A model generated the notes under the pieces. That model was not told where the DNA came from. It worked only from the letters and a program-made list of their open reading frames with translations, and did no database searches. The translations under genes and the position numbers were made by a program. Positions 21,329 to 22,655 of a stretch of 22,655 nt of DNA are shown piece after piece (position 1 is the first letter of the stretch; each line of letters begins with the position of its first letter). Source of the stretch: an uncultured archaeon (GTDB taxonomy: Archaea; Micrarchaeota; Micrarchaeia; Micrarchaeales; CABMGC01); NCBI GenBank assembly GCA_902385515.1, contig CABMGC010000082.1, positions 1 through 22,655 on the forward strand. The letters run 5' to 3'.

Positions 21329-21354
21329 GGCGCCCAGCGCTTGCCCTGGGCGCC
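21329..21354. repeat. 9-bp inverted repeat (hairpin) between genes
   Basis: GGCGCCCAG and CTGGGCGCC pair perfectly around the eight-base loop CGCTTGCC; two further G-T pairs can extend the stem. It starts 19 bases after the membrane-protein stop. No T-run follows, so it is not a typical archaeal terminator. Confidence 0.5.
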
Positions 21355-21383
21355 GTCATATTCCAAGGCGCGGCCCTCCAAAC

Positions 21384-21395
21384 CCTTATATATCA
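21384..21395 (+). promoter_or_regulatory. TATA box of the bactofilin-like gene
   Basis: CCCTTATATATC is centred about 36 bases before the ATG at 21426, giving a leader of around 10 bases. Confidence 0.45.
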
Positions 21396-21425
21396 CAGGA
21401 ACAGATTATCATTTTTGGAGCTTAA

Positions 21426-22034
21426 ATGGCTGCAAAAACTATCCTTTCATCACCTGTTAAAACTTTTGTCGAGGCGGCGCGCAGGGACGCCGAAAGAATC
21501 GCTTCAGAGACGCAAGATAGAAGGATCGTCCTTTGCGAGAGGATGCTGTTTGTCAGGGGCGATTTGGACCTGCGCGGGCCCGACCGCGTGCAATTTGAGC
21601 CGGACGGCAATTTCAAGAAGAATACCAAGCCGAAGGCAACCGTGAAATTCCCGTTCGATACCGTCTTTGTCGACGGGGACCTGCGCGGCTCGAACGTCAA
21701 CATCGCATTGAAGGGCGACTTGATAGTTGCCGGGCTCATCAACGTGCACGATGTCAAGGCCGGGGGCGCCGTCTGCGCGGACAGGATGTTCGCGCGCGAC
21801 GTATCGGGCAGCTGCCTCGTGGCGCGGGTCGCGTATGTCGGCGACATAGAAGTGCAGGACGTGATCGTAAAGGACTGGCTGAACGTGAGAAGCATCAAGG
21901 GTTCGCCTTTCGTCTACTGCAAGACGATCGAGCAGCCAGAGCTGCACTACAAGGACGCGCGCGAAAGGGGCCTGCTTAATGGCATAAGGTATGTTCAATT
22001 CCCAAGGCAGTCGGAGATGCGCGCGGTCGGCTGA
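21426..22034 (+). CDS. Bactofilin-like / polymer-forming beta-helix protein
   Basis: 202 residues. The centre (about 75-155) is a run of short strands ending in small or hydrophobic residues: TVFVDGDLRGSNVNIALKGD, LIVAGLINVHDVKAGGAV, CADRMFARDVSGSCLVARVA, YVGDIEVQDVIVKDWLNVRS. This resembles the right-handed beta-helix of bactofilin and polymer-forming cytoskeletal proteins, with repeats such as VDGDL and LIVAG. An earlier strand pair (LCERMLFVRGDLDLRG) may be part of the same helix. No signal peptide or membrane segment is seen. In bacteria such proteins form filaments; a role here is inference. The assignment rests on the repeat pattern alone. Confidence 0.6.
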   Translation: MAAKTILSSPVKTFVEAARRDAERIASETQDRRIVLCERMLFVRGDLDLRGPDRVQFEPDGNFKKNTKPKATVKFPFDTVFVDGDLRGSNVNIALKGDLIVAGLINVHDVKAGGAVCADRMFARDVSGSCLVARVAYVGDIEVQDVIVKDWLNVRSIKGSPFVYCKTIEQPELHYKDARERGLLNGIRYVQFPRQSEMRAVG

Positions 22035-22039
22035 TATCC

Positions 22040-22053
22040 TGCCCGGGCGGGCA
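22040..22053. repeat. GC-rich hairpin after the bactofilin-like gene
   Basis: TGCCCG and CGGGCA are perfect complements around GG; with TGCCC/GGGCA the loop is four bases. It lies six bases after the stop codon. Confidence 0.35.
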
Positions 22054-22087
22054 AGCCGCCTCCGCCGACACTGCGTCGCAGGTGTAT

Positions 22088-22098
22088 CTTTAAATACC
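22088..22098 (+). promoter_or_regulatory. TATA box of the DUF373 gene; decides its start
   Basis: CTTTAAATACC is centred about 28 bases before the ATG at 22121. The in-frame ATG at 22109 would lie before the expected transcription start. Confidence 0.5.
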
Positions 22099-22120
22099 CT
22101 TATTTTCTATGATTAATTAT

Positions 22121-22655
22121 ATGGCGAAATCCAGACCTGGTCCTGACAAAAGCGAGAGGCTCCTCATCCTTGTAGTGGACATAGACAACGACCTCTACAG
22201 GAAGACGAAGATAGGAGGCCCGCTTATTGGCAGGGTACAGAACCTTAACGGCGCAACCCAGCTCGCCCTGGCGGACCCCGAGGACACGGACGCGAACACG
22301 ATGTTCCAGGCGGTCAAGATCTACGACGAGCTGAAGAACGACGGCTACTCGGTGACCATAGCAACGGTGACCGGCGCGGAGTCCGAGGGATACGTCGCCG
22401 ACCGCGAGCTCGCTGCCCAGCTCGACCGGGTGATCGGGGAGACCAAGTCCGACGCCTGCGTCTTCGTGACCGACGGGGCCAGCGACGAGCGCGCGCTCCC
22501 GCTAATCGAGTCCAGGATAAAGGTCAACAGCGTAAAAAGCATAACCGTCAAGCAGAGCAAGGCTCTCGAGAGCACCTACATAACGATGCTTGAGAAGCTA
22601 AAGGAGCCGCACTATGCAAGGATAGTGTTCGGCATACCTGCCGTGCTGCTGCTCC
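22121..22655 (+). CDS. DUF373 family protein, N-terminal part
   Basis: 178 residues are visible and the frame is open at the window end. The start of this archaeal family is clear: RLLILVVDIDNDLYRKTKIG, GPLIGRVQNLNGATQLALAD, PEDTDANTMFQAVKIYDELK, and later TGAESEGYVADRELAAQLDR. The last residues (FGIPAVLLL) begin a hydrophobic segment; DUF373 proteins have an N-terminal soluble domain followed by several membrane helices. The family is nearly confined to archaea and has no known function. The Asp-rich VVDIDND and PEDTDAN motifs could bind metal, which is speculation. Confidence 0.9.
   Translation, partial: MAKSRPGPDKSERLLILVVDIDNDLYRKTKIGGPLIGRVQNLNGATQLALADPEDTDANTMFQAVKIYDELKNDGYSVTIATVTGAESEGYVADRELAAQLDRVIGETKSDACVFVTDGASDERALPLIESRIKVNSVKSITVKQSKALESTYITMLEKLKEPHYARIVFGIPAVLLL

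Noticed and set aside
1..22655. CRISPR arrays, insertion sequences, integrases, prophage genes or toxin-antitoxin pairs
   Set aside because: No regularly spaced direct repeats, transposase or integrase motifs, or terminal repeats were seen on either strand.

Overview
The window is chromosomal DNA of an archaeon. The evidence is direct: an archaeal EF-1 beta, a small archaeal zinc-ribbon protein, a PAC2 protein, tRNA genes without encoded CCA, oligo-T terminators, and A/T-rich TATA boxes about 26 bases before start codons, often with almost no leader. The many short genes, tight overlaps, a tRNA-Leu with an extra D-loop segment and a two-subunit NiFe hydrogenase would fit a small-genome (DPANN or Micrarchaeota-like) lineage. 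That placement is inference only. I see no insertion sequences, integrases, CRISPR arrays or phage genes.

Layout. 1-700: end of a Mut7-C protein, EF-1 beta and a zinc-ribbon gene. 717-1868: tRNA-Arg(GCG), then a histidine phosphatase and a stand-alone LigD-type 3'-phosphoesterase. 1895-3253: a small two-repeat protein, a PAC2 protein, tRNA-Leu(TAA) with a D-loop insertion, and tRNA-Thr(GGT). 3318-6123: an amino-acid permease facing cysS. 6188-9652 (minus): an operon of a P5C-dehydrogenase-like ALDH, an IMPDH/GMP-reductase family enzyme and a DUF192 protein. 9767-10999: scpA-scpB. 10993-11719: a cobalamin adenosyltransferase and tRNA-Val(CAC). 11749-12696: palindromes, then NAD kinase.

12722-17674 is the most interesting part. 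A plus-strand maturation operon (HypC, a second HypC-like protein with a new N-terminal domain, and a HycI/HybD-type protease) runs into a minus-strand operon. That operon encodes a minimal NiFe hydrogenase (small and large subunits), a radical SAM protein and a DegT-family PLP aminotransferase. The two operons overlap at their 3' ends. The maturation proteins would build and process the NiFe site of the large subunit. The role of the radical SAM/aminotransferase pair is unknown.

17765-22655: a triplicated membrane protein, a CYTH protein, an orotate-PRTase-like protein behind a TrpF-like TIM barrel, a small two-helix membrane protein, a bactofilin-like protein and the start of a DUF373 protein. 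No stretch longer than 300 bases lacks a gene. The longest gap, about 20,725-20,986, holds two promoters and a GC-rich palindrome.
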